Source: Azohydromonas lata NBRC 102462 (GTDB taxonomy: Bacteria; Pseudomonadota; Gammaproteobacteria; Burkholderiales; Burkholderiaceae_C). Taken from it: 8,934 nucleotides of DNA. Within the stretch, counting starts at the first letter, position 1; each line of letters opens with the position of its first letter. The DNA is taken from positions 1-8,934 of the forward strand of contig CAMCTE010000108.1 of the NCBI GenBank assembly GCA_945878385.1, in the 5' to 3' direction. The translations under genes were made by a program, and so were the position numbers. The notes beneath the pieces were generated by a model. That model searched no databases. It saw only the letters and a program-made list of their open reading frames with translations, and was not told where the DNA came from. Below are positions 7,061 to 8,934 of the stretch, one piece after another.

Positions 7061-7061
7061 A
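7053..7061 (-). promoter_or_regulatory. Candidate extended -10 promoter for the leftward operon
   Basis: The minus strand reads TGCTATAAA, a TGn-extended -10 whose hexamer matches TATAAT at 5 of 6 positions. No good -35 lies at 16-18 bp, which extended -10 promoters can tolerate. Transcription would start near 7046 and give a leader of about 75 nt before dedA. It is AT-rich against a very GC-rich background. This is a prediction from sequence alone. Confidence 0.45.
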
Positions 7062-7114
7062 CCCAGACCGCCCGAAGCACCCCAGGCGCCCAAGCAAGAC
7101 CCGACACGCCGTAG

Positions 7115-7133
7115 GACTGTGGGCCCCACAGTC
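7115..7133. repeat. 19-bp perfect inverted repeat upstream of alr
   Basis: GACTGTGGG and CCCACAGTC flank one central C, with no mismatch. The element ends 15 bp before the alr ATG. As DNA it is a good candidate operator. As RNA it can form a 7-bp stem with a 5-nt loop just ahead of a start codon that has no visible Shine-Dalgarno sequence. It has no T-run, so it is not an intrinsic terminator. Confidence 0.7.
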
Positions 7134-7148
7134 GGTACGATCACGGCC

Positions 7149-8258
7149 ATGCCCCGCCCCATTCAGGCCCTGATCCACACCGAAGCGCTTGCCCACAACC
7201 TGGGCGTGGCCTGCGCCCGCACACCCGATTCCCGGGTCTGGGCCGTGGTCAAGGCCAACGCCTACGGGCATGGCCTGGAGCGCGCCTTCGAAGGGCTGCG
7301 CCGCGCGGACGGCTTCGCCCTGTTGGACCTGGACGAAGCCCAGCGCCTGCGCGCGCTCGATTGGCGCGGGCCCATCCTGCTGCTCGAAGGCTGTTTTGAC
7401 CCGCGCGACCTGGAACTGTGCTCTCGGCTGGGGCTTTGGCATGTGGTGCACACCGCCGAGCAGATCGACTGGCTGGCCGCCCACAAGACCAATGTGCCGC
7501 ACCGGGTGTTCCTGAAGATGAACAGCGGCATGAACCGGTTGGGCTTCCCGGAGGCCGCCCTGCGCAGCGCCTGGGCGCGGCTCAATGCCCTGCCGCAGGT
7601 TGATGAAATCTCGCTGATGACGCACTTCTCAGACGCCGACGGCCCGCGCGGCATCGTGCACCAGGTGCAGGCCTTCGCCCGCGCCAGTGCCGACCTGCCG
7701 GGCGAACGCAGCCTGGCCAACAGCGCGGCCGTACTGCGCCACGCGGCCGATGCCGGGCTGGGTTCAGCCGTGGCTGCCGATTGGGTTCGTGCGGGCATCA
7801 TGCTGTACGGCAGCGCCCCCGATGCACCCGGCGGCTCCATCCATTCATGGGGCCTGAAGCCCACCATGACCCTGAAGAGCCGCCTGATCGGCGTGCAGCA
7901 CCTGCAGCCCGGCGACACCGTGGGCTACGGCAGCACCTACACCGCGGCGCAATCCACGCGCATCGGCATCGTGGCCTGCGGCTATGCAGACGGCTACCCG
8001 CGTCATGCGCCCATCGGCACCCCGGTGCTCGTTGACGGCGCGCGCTGTTCCCTTGTGGGCCGCGTGAGCATGGACATGATCACGGTGGACCTCACGCCGG
8101 CGCCCCAGGCCGGCTTTGGCAGCGAAGTCACGCTATGGGGATGCGGGCCACGCAGCGCGGTGCTGCCCATTGACGAAGTGGCTCAGGCCGCCGGCACCAT
8201 CGGCTATGAACTGATGTGCGCGCTGGCCCCGCGCGTTCCCGTGGCGGTGGACGGCTGA
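7149..8258 (+). CDS. alr: Alanine racemase (PLP, biosynthetic type)
   Basis: A 369-residue fold-type III PLP enzyme that interconverts L- and D-alanine, supplying D-Ala for peptidoglycan. The TIM-barrel domain carries the PLP Lys35 in VVKANAYGHG (33-42), KMNSGMNRLGF (123-133), MTHFSDAD (157-164) and RAGIMLYG (214-221), whose Arg214 should contact the pyridine nitrogen. The C-terminal beta domain carries GYGSTYTA (259-266, containing the catalytic Tyr base), CGYADGYPR (277-285) and VGRVSMDM (303-310). Length is normal. The frame is open to 7032, but MPRPIQALIHTEALAHNL at 7149 is the family start. No clear ribosome binding site precedes it, and a 19-bp inverted repeat lies just upstream. I prefer alr to catabolic dadX because no dadA-like gene is next to it and radA follows, an order common in Burkholderiales. 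Confidence 0.96.
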   Translation: MPRPIQALIHTEALAHNLGVACARTPDSRVWAVVKANAYGHGLERAFEGLRRADGFALLDLDEAQRLRALDWRGPILLLEGCFDPRDLELCSRLGLWHVVHTAEQIDWLAAHKTNVPHRVFLKMNSGMNRLGFPEAALRSAWARLNALPQVDEISLMTHFSDADGPRGIVHQVQAFARASADLPGERSLANSAAVLRHAADAGLGSAVAADWVRAGIMLYGSAPDAPGGSIHSWGLKPTMTLKSRLIGVQHLQPGDTVGYGSTYTAAQSTRIGIVACGYADGYPRHAPIGTPVLVDGARCSLVGRVSMDMITVDLTPAPQAGFGSEVTLWGCGPRSAVLPIDEVAQAAGTIGYELMCALAPRVPVAVDG

Positions 8259-8272
8259 AGCACACGCGCGCC

Positions 8273-8680
8273 ATGCCTGCCATCGCCTATCACCTCAACC
8301 CGCAGGAACTGGGTTTCAGCGCCATCCGCGCGCAAGGCGCGGGTGGTCAGAATGTGAACAAAGTGAGCAACGCGGTCATGCTGCGCTTTGATGTGCGGGC
8401 GTCTTCCCTGCCCGATGCGCTCAAGGCGCGTGTGCTGGCACTCGGCGACCAACGCATTTCCCGCGAAGGCGTGGTGGTCATCAAGGCGCAGGAACACCGC
8501 AGCCTGCCGATGAACCGCGATGCCGCCGTTCAGCGGCTGCTCGAACTGCTGGACCAGGCCGCCCACATCCCCGCCACGCGCCGCGCGACGCGGCCCACGC
8601 GCGGCTCGGTGGAGCGCCGCCTGCAATCCAAGGCACGGGACGCCAAGGTGAAGGTACTTAGGCGAGGCACCCCCATCTGA
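8273..8680 (+). CDS. arfB: Ribosome-rescue peptidyl-tRNA hydrolase ArfB (YaeJ/ICT1 type)
   Basis: A 135-residue protein related to the catalytic domain of class I release factors. It enters ribosomes stalled on mRNA without a stop codon and hydrolyses the peptidyl-tRNA. The catalytic GGQ is at residues 24-26 in IRAQGAGGQNVNKVSNAV. The protein lacks stop-codon recognition domains. It ends in a basic tail (about 105-135, with RPTRGSVERRLQSK and RDAKVKVLRRG), which in ArfB occupies the empty mRNA entry channel. That tail separates it from PrfH and full release factors. The start at 8273 gives MPAIAYHLNPQELGF. An in-frame ATG at 8216 would overlap alr and add non-homologous residues. It sits 14 bp after alr, without a clear ribosome binding site, so it is probably co-transcribed and coupled. 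Confidence 0.93.
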   Translation: MPAIAYHLNPQELGFSAIRAQGAGGQNVNKVSNAVMLRFDVRASSLPDALKARVLALGDQRISREGVVVIKAQEHRSLPMNRDAAVQRLLELLDQAAHIPATRRATRPTRGSVERRLQSKARDAKVKVLRRGTPI

Positions 8681-8716
8681 GCCGCCCTTCCAGGCTCATT
8701 ACCTGAGCCCGGCTCA
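8678..8716. repeat. Four alternating TGAGCC / GGCTCA copies between arfB and radA
   Basis: TGAGCC occurs at 8678-8683 (including the arfB stop) and 8704-8709. Its reverse complement GGCTCA occurs at 8693-8698 and 8711-8716. Copies 1+2, 2+3, 3+4 or 1+4 can each pair, so the RNA could form mutually exclusive hairpins. Copies 3 and 4 form a 13-bp dyad around a single C. The element fills most of the 51-bp arfB-radA gap and lacks a T-run, so it is not a classical terminator. Confidence 0.6.
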
Positions 8717-8731
8717 TGCCATCATCGGCTG

Positions 8732-8934
8732 ATGGCCAAAGACAAAACTCTCTACACCTGCAGCGACTGCGGCGGCACCACGCCCAAGTGGCTGGGCCAG
8801 TGCCCCAGTTGCCAGGCCTGGAACACCCTCACCGAAACCGCCGCCCCGTCCGCCGGCGCCAGCAAGAACCGCTTCGAAGCCCTGGCCCGCAGCGCACCCG
8901 TCACGCGGCTGGCCGATATCGAAGCGCAGGATGT
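8732..8934 (+). CDS. radA: DNA repair protein RadA (Sms), N-terminal part, cut by window edge
   Basis: The first 67 codons of RadA, a RecA-like ATPase that acts on branched recombination intermediates. The N-terminal C4 zinc finger is complete: Cys10 and Cys13 in YTCSDCGGTTPKW, Cys24 and Cys27 in LGQCPSCQAWNTL. The linker that follows ends in RSAPVTRLADIEAQD, which normally leads into the KaiC/RecA-like ATPase domain, here beyond the right edge. MAKDKTLYTC is the usual start. No strong ribosome binding site is seen in the 51-bp gap after arfB, which instead holds the alternating repeat. It may be read from the alr promoter or from a promoter of its own that I cannot identify. Confidence 0.95.
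   Translation, partial: MAKDKTLYTCSDCGGTTPKWLGQCPSCQAWNTLTETAAPSAGASKNRFEALARSAPVTRLADIEAQD

Noticed and set aside
7115..7133. Intrinsic terminator between the divergent units
   Set aside because: The stem is GC-rich but is not followed by a T-run on either strand, and a terminator ahead of alr would make little sense unless it were an attenuator.
6972..7625. Upstream extension of the dedA frame to an ATG at 7625
   Set aside because: It would run antisense through alr, and the extra residues are not DedA-like.
1..8934. A novel defence system, prophage, integrated element or CRISPR array
   Set aside because: All main frames are recognisable housekeeping or signalling families, with uniform composition and no direct-repeat arrays, integrases, transposases or tRNA attachment sites.

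Overview
The window is a GC-rich, densely packed chromosomal segment. Its gene content and the alr-arfB-radA order point to a betaproteobacterium of the order Burkholderiales, probably close to Comamonadaceae. This rests on codon use, protein motifs and gene adjacency, not on a database search. I see no mobile element, CRISPR array, tRNA or rRNA gene, and no sign of recent transfer.

The layout is divergent around a 177-bp intergenic region (6972-7148). Six genes run leftward on the minus strand with almost no spacing: a DedA membrane protein, an EamA/DMT transporter, a thiol glutathione peroxidase, an aromatic/aspartate aminotransferase (tyrB-like), a soluble GAF-PAS-HisKA-HATPase-REC hybrid histidine kinase, and a photolyase/cryptochrome-family flavoprotein that runs off the left edge. 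Junctions, in transcription order, are a 37-bp overlap, a 14-bp gap, a 3-bp gap, a 16-bp gap and a 4-bp GTGA overlap, so one transcript of at least 6.9 kb is likely. Three genes run rightward on the plus strand: alr (alanine racemase), arfB (ribosome-rescue peptidyl-tRNA hydrolase) and the 5' end of radA.

The two units probably share a control region. A single TTTATAGC core can be read as a -10 element on both strands: TATAGC with a 17-bp-spaced TTGCGC rightward, and an extended -10 TGCTATAAA leftward. A 14-bp perfect palindrome abuts this core, and a 19-bp perfect inverted repeat lies 15 bp before alr. Between arfB and radA, a 6-mer and its reverse complement alternate four times in 39 bp.

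Functionally, alr feeds D-alanine to peptidoglycan, ArfB frees stalled ribosomes and RadA acts in recombinational repair. The leftward unit joins envelope upkeep (DedA), transport, peroxide removal, amino-acid transamination, signalling and a light-dependent flavoprotein. The most intriguing point is the last pair: a hybrid kinase whose stop codon overlaps the start codon of a divergent photolyase/cryptochrome that lacks, by direct alignment, the usual FAD-proximal Trp and N5-facing Asn.
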